A stretch of 49,798 nucleotides of DNA from assembly GCF_900323515.1 (NCBI RefSeq), contig NZ_OOGT01000003.1, positions 1 through 49,798 of the forward strand, given 5' to 3'. Source of the stretch: Acinetobacter stercoris. Its GTDB lineage: Bacteria > Pseudomonadota > Gammaproteobacteria > Pseudomonadales > Moraxellaceae. The position numbers were made by a program, and so were the translations under genes. The notes under the pieces are model-generated. The model was given only the letters and a program-made list of their open reading frames with translations, had not been told where the DNA came from and did not search any database. Positions within the stretch are counted from its first letter, which is position 1. Each line of letters opens with the position of its first letter. Shown here one piece after another: positions 8,244-17,671 of the stretch.

Positions 8244-8924
8244 TTAAGGCAACATCGCTAAATATGTTGAAGGATTTTTACGCTGGCCATTTTTAACTAC
8301 TTCATAATGTAAATGTGGTCCTGTGCAACGCCCCGTACATCCAACATTTGCAATGTGTTCCCCGGCAGATACTTTTTCACCTACACGTGCAACTAAACGA
8401 GATGCATGTGCATAACGTGTTAAAACACCATTCCCATGATCAATTTCAATATAGTTACCATAACCACGTCCCCAACCTGACTTGGTTACAATACCAGGAC
8501 CCGTTGCATAAATAGGCGTACCACTTGGTGCCGCTAAATCTAAACCGCCATGATGCTCAGCACGTCCACCCATTTCACGACCACCAAAATTAGAACTGGT
8601 ACGAACCATATCTGGTAATGGGTGGGTAACTAGCCATGGATTCTGGCTATTTGCTGAATAACCAGAAGAAGTTGTGCCATATTTTTTAGCCAAAGAGTCA
8701 TTATTAATCGTTGTTGATTGATTACGAAGCTTTACATTCAATTTTGTATTGGAAGTTAAATCATCTGGCGATGTATATGTGCCTTGAGAAAGCGTTCTGG
8801 ATAATTGTTCTAATTTATCAGGGGCAGAAGTATTTGAATCATTGAGTTGAACTAAATCCGCAAAAGCAACTGAAGCAGTACATGCTGCCAGAGAAAATGC
8901 GAGTAAAATACGGCGCGAATGCAT
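8244..8924 (-). CDS. Secreted M23-family (lysostaphin-like) peptidoglycan endopeptidase
   Basis: A 226-residue zinc metallopeptidase of the M23/LytM type. A Sec signal peptide (about 1-22, ending AFA) directs it to the periplasm. The LytM domain (about 118-215) holds the zinc residues of HHGGLDLAAPSGTPI (HxxxD) and of GPHLHYEVVKNG (HxH). The preceding region (23-100) is low-complexity and has no LysM or coiled coil. With the full HxxxD and HxH set it could be an active cross-link hydrolase, not merely an EnvC/NlpD-type activator. The start is ATG with AAAGAGG 8 nt upstream. A hairpin with an AGGA loop lies immediately before that ribosome binding site, so post-transcriptional control by CsrA is plausible. 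Confidence 0.9.
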   Translation of the reverse strand: MHSRRILLAFSLAACTASVAFADLVQLNDSNTSAPDKLEQLSRTLSQGTYTSPDDLTSNTKLNVKLRNQSTTINNDSLAKKYGTTSSGYSANSQNPWLVTHPLPDMVRTSSNFGGREMGGRAEHHGGLDLAAPSGTPIYATGPGIVTKSGWGRGYGNYIEIDHGNGVLTRYAHASRLVARVGEKVSAGEHIANVGCTGRCTGPHLHYEVVKNGQRKNPSTYLAMLP

Positions 8925-8936
8925 AAAAAAACCTCT

Positions 8937-8957
8937 TTAACTGTTCCTAACAGTTTC
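8937..8957 (-). promoter_or_regulatory. Leader hairpin with AGGA loop (candidate CsrA site)
   Basis: On the minus strand AACTGT-TAGGA-ACAGTT (8939-8955) is followed at once by AAAGAGG, the ribosome binding site of the M23 peptidase gene. A GGA in the loop of a short stem beside the Shine-Dalgarno is the classical CsrA/RsmA operator. No binding data; inferred from sequence alone. Confidence 0.5.
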
Positions 8958-9027
8958 TTGTGCGATCTCTTCCTTGATATCTACTGAAATGCGTGCTTAT
9001 GATAGACATAGCTTTTAGAGGTATGCC

Positions 9028-9468
9028 ATGTCTGAACCAAAGAACGTTTTCCAGCAAACAAGAAAACACATAAAAACAGGAAACTTATCGTTTCTCAAAA
9101 CGCAAGTTGCCCAATGGCAAAAACTTACAAAATTAATTCAACCTTTATTACCCCAACCAGAGCAATGGCAAGTTGTATGTTATCAATACGGTGTTTTGAT
9201 TGTAACTGGTGAAAATCAAGCCATGATTAGTCAACTCGGTTATCTTCAAAAACAATATATTTCTCAATTATCCAAACTTGATGAATTTAAAGATCTTCAA
9301 AAAATTCAAGTTCATCTAAGAAACAAATCTCAAGCTATACAAAAAAATACTGCAAACTTAGAGCCACTTTCAGAGCAGACGCAAGATATGTTAACCCATG
9401 CAGCCAGCTTTGTTAGCGACCCTAAGCTTAGCCAAGCTCTATTACGTTTGGCAAGCAAAAAAAAGTAA
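9028..9468 (+). CDS. dciA: DciA-type replicative helicase loader (DUF721)
   Basis: A 146-residue DUF721-family protein. DciA is the ancestral loader of the replicative helicase DnaB in bacteria that lack DnaC. The N-terminal KH-like part includes the FLKTQVAQWQKLTKLIQPLLP and VVCYQYGVLIVTGENQAMISQLGYLQKQYI segments typical of the family. The C-terminal part is polar and ends in a basic KKK. It lies beside lpxC and the division cluster, as in Pseudomonas and Acinetobacter. The start is ATG with GAGGT just upstream. It is divergent from the M23 peptidase and convergent with lpxC. No signal peptide; cytoplasmic. Confidence 0.8.
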   Translation: MSEPKNVFQQTRKHIKTGNLSFLKTQVAQWQKLTKLIQPLLPQPEQWQVVCYQYGVLIVTGENQAMISQLGYLQKQYISQLSKLDEFKDLQKIQVHLRNKSQAIQKNTANLEPLSEQTQDMLTHAASFVSDPKLSQALLRLASKKK

Positions 9469-9500
9469 CTTGGTTATGAATATTTCGACTTTAAAAATAA

Positions 9501-9543
9501 TTATAGTGTGATAAAAATCACAACTTTAATTGTTACACTATAA
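9501..9543. terminator. Bidirectional terminator-like hairpin between dciA and lpxC
   Basis: TTATAGTGT (9501-9509) pairs perfectly with ACACTATAA (9535-9543). On the minus strand the stem is followed by TTATTTTTA, suiting termination of lpxC. Nested inside is the perfect palindrome TGTGA-N6-TCACA (9507-9522). The stem is AT-rich and therefore weak. Confidence 0.5.
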
Positions 9544-9566
9544 CGTAGCTACACAAAGACAACAAC

Positions 9567-10469
9567 TTATATAACATTCACGTAAGAAATCGGACATTGT
9601 TTTTCGTCATCAAATGTTACAATTTCATAACTACCAGGATCATTTTTAACATTGCGTAACAACTGATTGTTTAAAGCGTGACCAGATTTATAACCATCGA
9701 AACGAGCAATAATCTGATGCCCGAGCAAATATAAATCACCAACAGCATCTAGAATCTTGTGCCGCACAAATTCATCAGCAAAGCGTAATCCTTCTTCATT
9801 AACTACACCCGTATCATCCAGACCAACAGCATTATCTAAACTCGCCCCTAAAGCCAAATTATGTGATTTGAGATAATCCAGGTCTTTCATAAAACCAAAT
9901 GTCCGTGCTTCGCTGACCTCATAAACAAATGTTTCTGTAGAAAAATCAATGGTTGCAGACTGATATTCCTTAGCAAAAGCTGGATGGTCAAAATCAATTG
10001 TAAAGTTGATCTGAAAACCTGTATGAGGTGAAAATGCAGCCCGTTTATCGTCAATAAGGGCTTCTATCGGTTTTAAAATTTTAATAAATTTCTTAGGCGA
10101 GTCCAATTCTTGTAGGCCACCCTGCATGAGCAGGTAAATAAAAGGCCCCGCACTTCCATCCATAATAGGGACTTCTGATGCTGACACTTCAACAATCAGA
10201 TTATCAATCCCCAAACCAGCAATCGCACTCATGACATGTTCAATCGTGCCAACTTTTGCATTATCCTGCACAAGATTGGAACACATAAATGCTTCCTGAA
10301 TAAGCATAGCGTCCGCAGGCAAATCAACTGGGGGATTTAAATCAATACGGCGAAAAACAATGCCACCATCAGCGACATGTGGAATAAAGTTGATCATAAC
10401 CTTCTGACCACTATGTAAACCAATTCCACTAGCTTTCACTACGCGCTTCAAGGTACGTTGTTTTAACAT
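9567..10469 (-). CDS. lpxC: UDP-3-O-acyl-N-acetylglucosamine deacetylase
   Basis: Zinc deacetylase of 300 residues, the committed step of lipid A synthesis in the cytoplasm. Family motifs are present: SGIGLHSG near the N-terminus, [17 protein letters not shown] with the first zinc histidine (about 79), and [15 protein letters not shown] with the second histidine and the aspartate (about 236 and 240). The catalytic-base histidine is in KSGHALNN (about 263). It lies 125 bp beyond ftsZ, separated by an intrinsic terminator, so it probably has its own promoter. Loss of LpxC is a known colistin-resistance route in Acinetobacter baumannii; this copy appears intact. Confidence 0.97.
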   Translation of the reverse strand: MLKQRTLKRVVKASGIGLHSGQKVMINFIPHVADGGIVFRRIDLNPPVDLPADAMLIQEAFMCSNLVQDNAKVGTIEHVMSAIAGLGIDNLIVEVSASEVPIMDGSAGPFIYLLMQGGLQELDSPKKFIKILKPIEALIDDKRAAFSPHTGFQINFTIDFDHPAFAKEYQSATIDFSTETFVYEVSEARTFGFMKDLDYLKSHNLALGASLDNAVGLDDTGVVNEEGLRFADEFVRHKILDAVGDLYLLGHQIIARFDGYKSGHALNNQLLRNVKNDPGSYEIVTFDDEKQCPISYVNVI

Positions 10470-10529
10470 ACAAATCCGTCTTATTTCTCATAAATCCGCT
10501 ATAAGTTAGCACATTTAATCATTGATAAA

Positions 10530-10562
10530 AAACAAAAAAGGTAGTGTAAAACACTACCTTTT
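10530..10562 (-). terminator. Intrinsic terminator after ftsZ
   Basis: On the minus strand, AAGGTAGTGT-ttt-ACACTACCTT followed by TTTTGTTTTTT. It separates ftsZ from lpxC. Confidence 0.85.
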
Positions 10563-10594
10563 AAGAATTGTAAGCAAATTTTAAGCTTAATCAG

Positions 10595-11776
10595 TTATTT
10601 GCGCTGCTGATTTTTTAAATAATCCTGAATGCTCATTGGTGACGAGCGAGGAGTGGTACTTGGTGTTGCAGATACATTTTCAGCATTCTGACGTTTACTA
10701 ATTGCAGGCACATCATCATCGTCAGTTGCGCTTTGTGAAGCTTGCTGTGAATTTGCAGCAACATTCACTTGAGTTTTACGCTTAACTTCGGCACTGTCTG
10801 CATTTCGCGTCAATCCTGTTGCGATCACCGTCACACGGATTTCATCACGTGCATCTGGGTCGAATACCGTACCAAAGAATACTTCACCTTCATCCAAATC
10901 TACAATCTGATTCACAACATCGGTAATAACCTCTGTTTCGCGAAGCGTTACATCGGCACCACCTGTAATGTTAATCAACACGCCTTTAGCGTTCATGATG
11001 TTCACATTATCAAGTAACGGACTACGGATTGCCAAACGGGCAGCATCTTCAGCACGATCTGGTCCGCTACTCTTACCTTCACCCATCATGGCATAACCGC
11101 GTGTACTCATTGCAGTTTTCAAGTCAGCAAAGTCAAGGTTGATATGTCCTGGACGAACAACAAGATCGAAGATACTACGTACCGCATTTAACAGAACATC
11201 GTCTGCCTTACGATACGCGTCCTGCATTGAAATATCACCATAAACACTAAGTAAACGCTGATTTGGAATGATAATCAATGAGTCAACGTGTTGCTCTAAA
11301 GCTTCAATTCCTTTTTCAGCAGAACGCTGGCGACGACGACCTTCAAAGTTAAATGGTGTCGTCACAACCCCAACAGTCAAGATACCCATTTCTTTGGCAA
11401 TTTCTGCAACAACGGGTGCTGCACCAGTACCAGTACCGCCACCCATACCAGCAGTAACAAATACCATGTCCGCACCTTCTAAATGCTGACGAATTTGTTC
11501 ACGACTTTCTTCTGCTGCAATTTGTCCCACTTCTGGATTTGCACCAGCACCCAAACCACGAGTACTTTGCTCCCCCAATTGCATTTTAAATGGGGCATTC
11601 ATACGATCAAGTGCTTGTTTATCCGTATTTGCACAAACAAATTTCACACCCTTAATGTCAGATTGCACCATGTGTTGAACGGCGTTACCACCACCACCAC
11701 CTACACCAAACACAGTAAAACGGGCTTGACCGTTACTATCGGTTTGTTCATCTTCTAAAAATTCAAATGAGGCCAT
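10595..11776 (-). CDS. ftsZ: Cell division GTPase FtsZ
   Basis: Tubulin-like GTPase of 393 residues that forms the division ring. The nucleotide-binding G-box is GGGTGTGAAPVVAEIAKE (about 107-124). The N-terminal GVGGGGGNAVQHM and the synergy-loop segment NLDFADLKTAMSTRG are present. The variable linker (about 320-375) is Q/S/T-rich. The C-terminal peptide PMSIQDYLKNQQRK corresponds to the FtsA/ZipA-binding tail, although the usual DIPxFLR core is altered to SIQDYLK. The start is ATG behind CCTAAAGG. A 165-bp gap to ftsA carries a candidate promoter, so ftsZ can be expressed above the level of the upstream genes. Confidence 0.98.
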   Translation of the reverse strand: MASFEFLEDEQTDSNGQARFTVFGVGGGGGNAVQHMVQSDIKGVKFVCANTDKQALDRMNAPFKMQLGEQSTRGLGAGANPEVGQIAAEESREQIRQHLEGADMVFVTAGMGGGTGTGAAPVVAEIAKEMGILTVGVVTTPFNFEGRRRQRSAEKGIEALEQHVDSLIIIPNQRLLSVYGDISMQDAYRKADDVLLNAVRSIFDLVVRPGHINLDFADLKTAMSTRGYAMMGEGKSSGPDRAEDAARLAIRSPLLDNVNIMNAKGVLINITGGADVTLRETEVITDVVNQIVDLDEGEVFFGTVFDPDARDEIRVTVIATGLTRNADSAEVKRKTQVNVAANSQQASQSATDDDDVPAISKRQNAENVSATPSTTPRSSPMSIQDYLKNQQRK

Positions 11777-11856
11777 GACCTTTAGGATTCCTAATAATTG
11801 TGGCAGTCAGTTGAGCCCGTATACTGCCTTGATCTTCAAAATAAAAAATTGTTTTT

Positions 11857-11885
11857 AGCATGCTGTTCATTATTCAGCTTGTCAA
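11857..11885 (-). promoter_or_regulatory. Candidate ftsZ promoter
   Basis: On the minus strand, a consensus TTGACA (11880-11885), 17-bp spacer, then CATGCT (11857-11862). It lies about 80 bp upstream of the ftsZ start in the ftsA-ftsZ gap. The -10 is imperfect. Confidence 0.45.
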
Positions 11886-11941
11886 GTGCAGGTCTGCAAC
11901 CTTACAACTTCGAAACAATACTCCAAATAAAAAACTACACC

Positions 11942-13207
11942 TTAAAAAATTGATTTCAGTTTGTTGTTTAACGTTGTCCATCCATTAGCTATTCGTTCCA
12001 ATATTGGACGATTTGCTTTAGGAGCATCCGTTTCAACCACTGCTTCTTGCATCTCACTTTGACTAAATAAAAGTAATCCAGCCGCAGTTGCATACATGGA
12101 GCGACGTAGTGAAGGTAAATGCTGATCATCCGCTGTAACTTGCAGTGGAGGATTACCTAAATGTGCAGATACCCCTAACATTTTACGTGCGAAATTGATC
12201 ATTCCTTCAATCTGACAAGAGTCTCCTGTCAATACTACACCATGATATAGTCCATGGATTAATCCACGATTCTCTAACTCTTCTCTGATTTTAATAAATA
12301 TTTCTTCATATCGTGCAATAATGATTTCAGCAAGTTCGATACGACTAATGGTCTGTGGACCATCTATTCCTTCGAACTGAATCATATGCTCAGGTTTAAC
12401 CTGATGCAAATCAACACAACCGTAAAGAAGCTTAATGCGTTCTGCCTCATCTGTTGTTGTTTGCAATACCGCAGCAATGTCACGGGTGACGTTTTCACCA
12501 CCACGTTGTACAGTGTGCACAAAAGCTAAACGGCCATCCAGATAGACTGCAATGTTTGTTGTACCAGCACCGATATCAAGCAAACAGACTCCATATTCTT
12601 TTTCATCTTTGAGTAAACTTGCTTCAGCTGTTGCAAGCGAGGATACCACCATTTTTTCAACGAAAATATTGGCACCTTTCATTGCCCGGTCTAGATTTTG
12701 CATCGTGCTAATCGGCAACATCATCAATTGATAATGTCCAGTCATACTCTGTGCAGACATGTTAATAGGATTTTGAACCCATTCTGCAGAGTCATCCAGC
12801 TCAAAGCCTAAAGGGACTGCACTGACCAGATAATGATCTGGTGCCATATGACTTGCTTTGGCTAGATCAAGGGCACGCACAACCTCTGTTGTCGTAATAA
12901 TCTGATCCTGATTTACAATAGGTGTTCGACCAGAAGCATAGTGACTTTGTAATTCTGTACTCGGAATAGAAACCCATGCTGAATGTACCCGACATTCAGC
13001 CATTTTTTCAGCTTCACCAACGGCATTTTTTATAGCAGCAATGACTTTATCCAGGCTGACAATCTTTCCTTTGTTCATGCCTCTGTTACGCGCTGTTGCC
13101 ATCCCAATAACCTGAATGTTATCAGGGGCATGTATTTTGCCTATTAGAACTGAAACTTTATGTGTCCCAATGTCTATCGCTACAACTGAGGGAACAGCTT
13201 CACTCAT
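11942..13207 (-). CDS. ftsA: Cell division protein FtsA
   Basis: Actin-like ATPase of 421 residues that ties FtsZ to the inner membrane and recruits later division proteins. Actin-fold motifs are visible: VVAIDIGTHKVSVLIG (phosphate 1, about 8-23), LLDIGAGTTNIAVY (phosphate 2, about 208-222) and GVVLTGDSCQIEGM (adenosine motif, about 323-336). The C-terminus is a short amphipathic helix (NNKLKSIF) that would bind the membrane. It lies between ftsQ (59-bp gap) and ftsZ (165-bp gap), the standard order. Confidence 0.97.
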   Translation of the reverse strand: MSEAVPSVVAIDIGTHKVSVLIGKIHAPDNIQVIGMATARNRGMNKGKIVSLDKVIAAIKNAVGEAEKMAECRVHSAWVSIPSTELQSHYASGRTPIVNQDQIITTTEVVRALDLAKASHMAPDHYLVSAVPLGFELDDSAEWVQNPINMSAQSMTGHYQLMMLPISTMQNLDRAMKGANIFVEKMVVSSLATAEASLLKDEKEYGVCLLDIGAGTTNIAVYLDGRLAFVHTVQRGGENVTRDIAAVLQTTTDEAERIKLLYGCVDLHQVKPEHMIQFEGIDGPQTISRIELAEIIIARYEEIFIKIREELENRGLIHGLYHGVVLTGDSCQIEGMINFARKMLGVSAHLGNPPLQVTADDQHLPSLRRSMYATAAGLLLFSQSEMQEAVVETDAPKANRPILERIANGWTTLNNKLKSIF

Positions 13208-13266
13208 TACACACTACCATTCATTGTTTATGTTATTGGCTTAATGCCTCTTTATAAAGCCACGTA

Positions 13267-14121
13267 TTATGGCTTTACCTTAGTTCCAGTCGCAACATTT
13301 GTGTCATTATTGGTTACAACAAACTGACCGTTCACTATTGATGGTGGTGATCCGCTTTTCCATTGAATTGAAAGACCATTACGATATCTCAAATCAATAG
13401 CCGCAACCTTATCCCACACAGGTTTTAAATCTGTTTGTGCCAAATGGCTTAAACGTTGCAATTTACTCATGGTTTGATCTTGATCCACAATAACACGTAA
13501 ACCGGAATCAAACTGCATAAACCACGTCATTCTTTCAGTTAAATATAACTCTTTTAAGCGTAAGTTAACTGGATGAAATAGTTGATTAATTTCATTATAA
13601 CGACGCATCATGACTTTAGATTGGCTCAGTGGACCATGTAGTAATGGCAAATCCGGACGTAATCGCATTGTTGCCTCTGAATATACGTCCCCACTATCAC
13701 TTAACAAACGCCCGGTTCCCCAACGGGCAATTGCATGATGCGGCATAGCTCGAACACGAATTCCATTAGGCCAAGCGCGGGATACTACCACACGATCCAC
13801 CCAAGAGACTTCAAGTGCCCGATCTCGGATCTCTTCCAGATCCGAAGTAAAATAATTATTTTTGATAACAGGCGCTAAATATTGCGTCAACTGCTGTTTT
13901 TCTTGATTTGTATTTGTGCCCACAACTTCAAGCGTTACGACACGAGCATCTGTCATAACCCGATATACAGCATAGATACCCAGCACAAGTACTATACATG
14001 CGACAATAAGTAAGATCCAACCACCAAGATTCGAAAGTTTCTCCTTTCTTGTTGGTGGTTTATCATGTATCGATGTAATCGCCGCACGCTTGCGTCGCAT
14101 TGAAGCAGGAAGTTGAGCCAT
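13267..14121 (-). CDS. ftsQ: Cell division protein FtsQ
   Basis: A bitopic inner-membrane protein of 284 residues; part of the FtsQBL complex that regulates septal synthesis. A basic cytoplasmic N-terminus (MRRKRAA) is followed by one membrane helix (about 34-56, GWILLIVACIVLVLGIYAVY). The POTRA domain follows (about 60-130, VTLEVVGTNTN...WVDRVVVSRAWPNGI), then the beta domain. It starts 3 nt after the ddl stop codon, so translation is probably coupled. Confidence 0.93.
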   Translation of the reverse strand: MAQLPASMRRKRAAITSIHDKPPTRKEKLSNLGGWILLIVACIVLVLGIYAVYRVMTDARVVTLEVVGTNTNQEKQQLTQYLAPVIKNNYFTSDLEEIRDRALEVSWVDRVVVSRAWPNGIRVRAMPHHAIARWGTGRLLSDSGDVYSEATMRLRPDLPLLHGPLSQSKVMMRRYNEINQLFHPVNLRLKELYLTERMTWFMQFDSGLRVIVDQDQTMSKLQRLSHLAQTDLKPVWDKVAAIDLRYRNGLSIQWKSGSPPSIVNGQFVVTNNDTNVATGTKVKP

Positions 14122-14124
14122 ATG

Positions 14125-15054
14125 TTAGTGCGCGTTACCCGTTAGTGTTTGTTCCAAGATTTCAACACACAAATCATCAAAATGAGTACCAATGGCTTTT
14201 GCTGCCTTTGGAACCAATGAGTGACTGGTCATACCTGGTACAGTATTTACTTCTAGCAACCAGAAATTACCCTGTTCATCCTGCATGGCATCTATACGCC
14301 CCCAACCAGAAGCACCAACTGCCTGAAAAGCACGTAAACACAATTCCTGAAGTTTTTTCTCTTCAGTTTCACTTAAACCAGATGGAATGCCATATTCAAC
14401 ATCATCACGATTATATTTTGCTTCATAATCATAAAAAGCAACATCTTTTGGCGGCTGTAAACGGATAACAGGTAAAGCTTTACCATTTAAAATGGAAATA
14501 GTGAATTCGCGCCCCGTAATCCATTTTTCAGCCATAACGACAGCATCATGTTCTGTTGCCTTTTCAATAGCCGCTTTTAGATCTTCTGCCTTTTCAACCT
14601 TACTCATGCCGACACTAGAGCCTTCATGTACAGGTTTAATAATTAATGGCAGGCCCAAAGCATTAACAATGTCGTCTACATCCGAATCAGCAGTCACGAT
14701 ACGGTATGGTGCTGTCGGCAGCTCAGAACCTTGCCAGATCTGTTTGGTTTTTACTTTATCCATACCAATCGCAGAACCTTGGACACCTGTTCCTGTATAT
14801 GGAATTTTCAGCCATTCAAGTGCACCCTGAATTTGACCATCTTCACCACCACGACCATGTAAAACAATAAATGCACGGTCATAACCAATCAATTCTGCAA
14901 TTGATCTCTCTTGGGGGTCAAAACCTTCCGCATTAACACCTGAACGTATCAATGCCTCAAGCACAGCTTTACCACTATCTAAAGAAACCTGCCGTTCTGC
15001 AGATTTACCACCGAGCAATACGACAACTTTGCCGAATTTTGAAGCATTTGACAC
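14125..15054 (-). CDS. ddlB: D-alanine--D-alanine ligase
   Basis: ATP-grasp ligase of 309 residues that makes the D-Ala-D-Ala dipeptide for peptidoglycan. Motifs: VVVLLGGKSAERQVSLDSG (N-terminus), LHGRGGEDGQIQGALE (about 67-82), GSAIGMDKVKTK, IIKPVHEGSSVGMSKV (ATP-grasp, about 138-153), and WLLEVNTVPGMTSHSLVPKAA near the C-terminus with metal-binding E and N. The length is that of DdlB, and the position between murC and ftsQ is typical. The start codon is GTG, 7 nt after AAGGAT. Confidence 0.96.
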   Translation of the reverse strand: MSNASKFGKVVVLLGGKSAERQVSLDSGKAVLEALIRSGVNAEGFDPQERSIAELIGYDRAFIVLHGRGGEDGQIQGALEWLKIPYTGTGVQGSAIGMDKVKTKQIWQGSELPTAPYRIVTADSDVDDIVNALGLPLIIKPVHEGSSVGMSKVEKAEDLKAAIEKATEHDAVVMAEKWITGREFTISILNGKALPVIRLQPPKDVAFYDYEAKYNRDDVEYGIPSGLSETEEKKLQELCLRAFQAVGASGWGRIDAMQDEQGNFWLLEVNTVPGMTSHSLVPKAAKAIGTHFDDLCVEILEQTLTGNAH

Positions 15055-15111
15055 GTTTATATCCTTAAACTTTTAAGATTTTGTCAATAAAAATAAATTA
15101 CTGAGAAGCAA

Positions 15112-16560
15112 TTATTTTAAATACAAGTTATTTTGAGCCAATTCTACAGAAATTGTTCCCACGTTACCTGCACCTTGTGTTAATAACAAGTCATTCGCTT
15201 GTAACACTTTTTGTATCGCGTTTTGCAAATTGCCTTCGATCGGGTCAATCAAGATGGGTTCTACATCACCTCGAAGACGGATACTACGCGCTAACGCACG
15301 ACTGTCAGCACCAACAATCGGTTTTTCTCCTGCCGGATATACCTCAAGTAAAAGTAATTGATCAACCTGGGAAAGTACATCCACAAAATCATCGAAACAA
15401 TCGCGTGTACGGCTAAAACGGTGTGGCTGGAACATCATGACTAAACGACGTTCTGGGTGACTGGCTCTTGCAGCTTTAATCGTTGCCTCAACTTCTTTAG
15501 GATGGTGACCGTAATCATCAACCAATTTAACAGTTCCATCACCGAGTGCATATTCACCCTGAACCTGAAAACGACGTCCGACACCACTAAAACTTTCAAG
15601 CGCACGAGCAATCGCTTCATCCGAAACACCTTCATCGGTTGCAATACCGATTGCTGCAAGTGCATTCAGAATGTTATGCAAACCAGGTAAATTAATCGTC
15701 AAACGTAAAGGTTCACGTCCCTTACGAAGCACAGTGAAGTGTGACTGCATCCCCTGTTGTTCAACATCGATAGCACGAATGTCATTATCTTCATTGAAAC
15801 CATAAGTCAAAACTGGGCGACCAATACGTGGCATGATTTCACGAATATTTACATCATCACCACACACTACAGCCAGACCATAAAATGGAAGCTTTTGTAG
15901 AAATTTAACAAAAGTGTCTTTTAAGTTATCAAAGCTACCACCATATGTATCCATATGATCTGCATCAATATTGGTCACGATTGCTGCCATAGGTTCCAAA
16001 TACAAAAAGGAAGCATCTGACTCATCCGCTTCTGCAACAATATAACGACTTGCACCAAGTGCAGCATTAACACCTGTTCGGTTCAGCAACCCACCGATAA
16101 CATAGGTCGGATCCATATTTTCTTCAGCAAGCATGCAAGTGACGAGGCTTGTAGTGGTCGTTTTGCCATGTGTCCCTGCCACAGCAATGCCATGACGATA
16201 ACGCATCAACTCACCCAGCATTTCAGCACGGCGAACCACTGGAATACGGTTTTCAATCGCTGCTTTCACTTCAAGATTTTCAGGATCAATAGCCGTAGAG
16301 ACAACCAGTACATTTGCCCCTTTTATATTTTCGGCAGCATGACCGATATGAACCTTGATCCCATTTTCTTCCAATTGGGCAGTGGTCTTTGAAGCTTTAA
16401 TATCCGAACCTGAAACTTTATAACCCTGGTTCTTCAAAACTTCTGCAATACCGCACATCCCAGCACCACCAATACCCACAAAATGAATATGTTTGATACG
16501 ACGCATTTCAGGAACTTTGATCAGGTTTTTTGCTTTATCAGCTGGGCTTGTTGGAGACAT
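15112..16560 (-). CDS. murC: UDP-N-acetylmuramate--L-alanine ligase
   Basis: Mur ligase of 482 residues; it adds the first amino acid (L-Ala) to UDP-MurNAc in the cytoplasm. The Rossmann-type domain begins [19 protein letters not shown] (about 24-42). The ATP loop is [13 protein letters not shown] (about 129-141). A later motif is [19 protein letters not shown] (about 342-360). It starts 13 nt after murG and is followed by ddl after 57 bp without a terminator, consistent with one operon. Confidence 0.97.
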   Translation of the reverse strand: MSPTSPADKAKNLIKVPEMRRIKHIHFVGIGGAGMCGIAEVLKNQGYKVSGSDIKASKTTAQLEENGIKVHIGHAAENIKGANVLVVSTAIDPENLEVKAAIENRIPVVRRAEMLGELMRYRHGIAVAGTHGKTTTTSLVTCMLAEENMDPTYVIGGLLNRTGVNAALGASRYIVAEADESDASFLYLEPMAAIVTNIDADHMDTYGGSFDNLKDTFVKFLQKLPFYGLAVVCGDDVNIREIMPRIGRPVLTYGFNEDNDIRAIDVEQQGMQSHFTVLRKGREPLRLTINLPGLHNILNALAAIGIATDEGVSDEAIARALESFSGVGRRFQVQGEYALGDGTVKLVDDYGHHPKEVEATIKAARASHPERRLVMMFQPHRFSRTRDCFDDFVDVLSQVDQLLLLEVYPAGEKPIVGADSRALARSIRLRGDVEPILIDPIEGNLQNAIQKVLQANDLLLTQGAGNVGTISVELAQNNLYLK

Positions 16561-16573
16561 AATTTACTCTAAC

Positions 16574-17671
16574 TTACAAATCTTGAATTAAACCAATGAC
16601 GCGTTGTGTAGCATCTGGCTGTGCTTGTTGACGTGCTTTGACTGCCATTTCCTTGAGTATCTGGCGGTTCATCAACGGGTTTAATAAATCCTTTAATGAT
16701 TCTGGTGTCATGGTCACCTGCGGACAAATTTTCGCAGCACCAATATTCGCCAAAAATTTTGCATTTGCAGTTTGGTGATCATCTACCGCACTTGGAAGCG
16801 GGACAAAAACCGCTGCAACACCTGCCGTCGCAACTTCAATCACTGTAAGTGCTCCAGCCCGACAAATGATCAGATCTGCATTTGAATAAGCATCTGCCAT
16901 ATCATCGATAAACTGTTTTACTTCAACATGTAAACTTTCAGGCTTATTTTCATAACGTGCCTGCGTTGCCTGTAAATGATTTTGTCCACATTGATGAAAA
17001 ACTTTAACCGGAACACTGAGTTGCTTTAATGCTTCAGGAACGCGCTCATTCAATGCCTGTGCACCAAGTGAACCACCTACGATGAGAATGTGGATCGGTT
17101 CACCAGCTTTCTCCCGTTCTTCATAGCGCCAAGAAGGACTAAGAATATCAGTGATTTCTTTACGCACAGGGTTACCTGTCGTCACTACTTTAGTACTTTT
17201 AGGAAATGTATCTGGAAATGCTTCACACACTGTCTTTGCAATACGTGATAACTGGGTATTGGTAAATCCTGCAATTGCGTTTTGTTCGTGGATGATAACA
17301 GGTATTCCCAAAATACGTGCTGCTAATCCACCAGGACCACAAACATAACCACCAAATCCGGCAACAGCATCAACTTTAAGTTGCTTCATATAGCGCATGG
17401 CACTTAAAGTTGCTTTTAAAATTTTAAATGGAGCAACGAGTTTACGTACAACACCGTTACCACGCACCCCCTGGATATCGATCTGATATAGTGGGATATC
17501 ATGTTGTTTTAATAGTCGATTTTCCATACCAGTAGGTGTTGCCAACCATGAAACCTGAACGCCTTGTTGCTGTAATTGTTTTGCAACGGCAAGTGCAGGA
17601 AAAACATGCCCACCTGTACCCGCTGCCATCATCATGACATGCTTAGGTTTACTTTGCTCGGAATTGGTCAC
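16574..17671 (-). CDS. murG: UDP-GlcNAc:lipid I N-acetylglucosaminyltransferase
   Basis: Membrane-associated GT28 glycosyltransferase of 365 residues that converts lipid I to lipid II. The first glycine-rich loop is MAAGTGGHVFPALAVAKQL (about 15-33). HEQNAIAGFTNTQLSRIAK (about 128-146) and the UDP-GlcNAc-binding GALTVIEVATAGVAAVFVPLP (about 272-292) are typical. The start is GTG. It is the first gene of the minus-strand run in this window: the genes that usually precede it in gammaproteobacteria (mraY, murD, ftsW, and the earlier murE/murF/ftsI) are absent, and an opposite-strand MFS gene sits upstream. Confidence 0.96.
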   Translation of the reverse strand: MTNSEQSKPKHVMMMAAGTGGHVFPALAVAKQLQQQGVQVSWLATPTGMENRLLKQHDIPLYQIDIQGVRGNGVVRKLVAPFKILKATLSAMRYMKQLKVDAVAGFGGYVCGPGGLAARILGIPVIIHEQNAIAGFTNTQLSRIAKTVCEAFPDTFPKSTKVVTTGNPVRKEITDILSPSWRYEEREKAGEPIHILIVGGSLGAQALNERVPEALKQLSVPVKVFHQCGQNHLQATQARYENKPESLHVEVKQFIDDMADAYSNADLIICRAGALTVIEVATAGVAAVFVPLPSAVDDHQTANAKFLANIGAAKICPQVTMTPESLKDLLNPLMNRQILKEMAVKARQQAQPDATQRVIGLIQDL

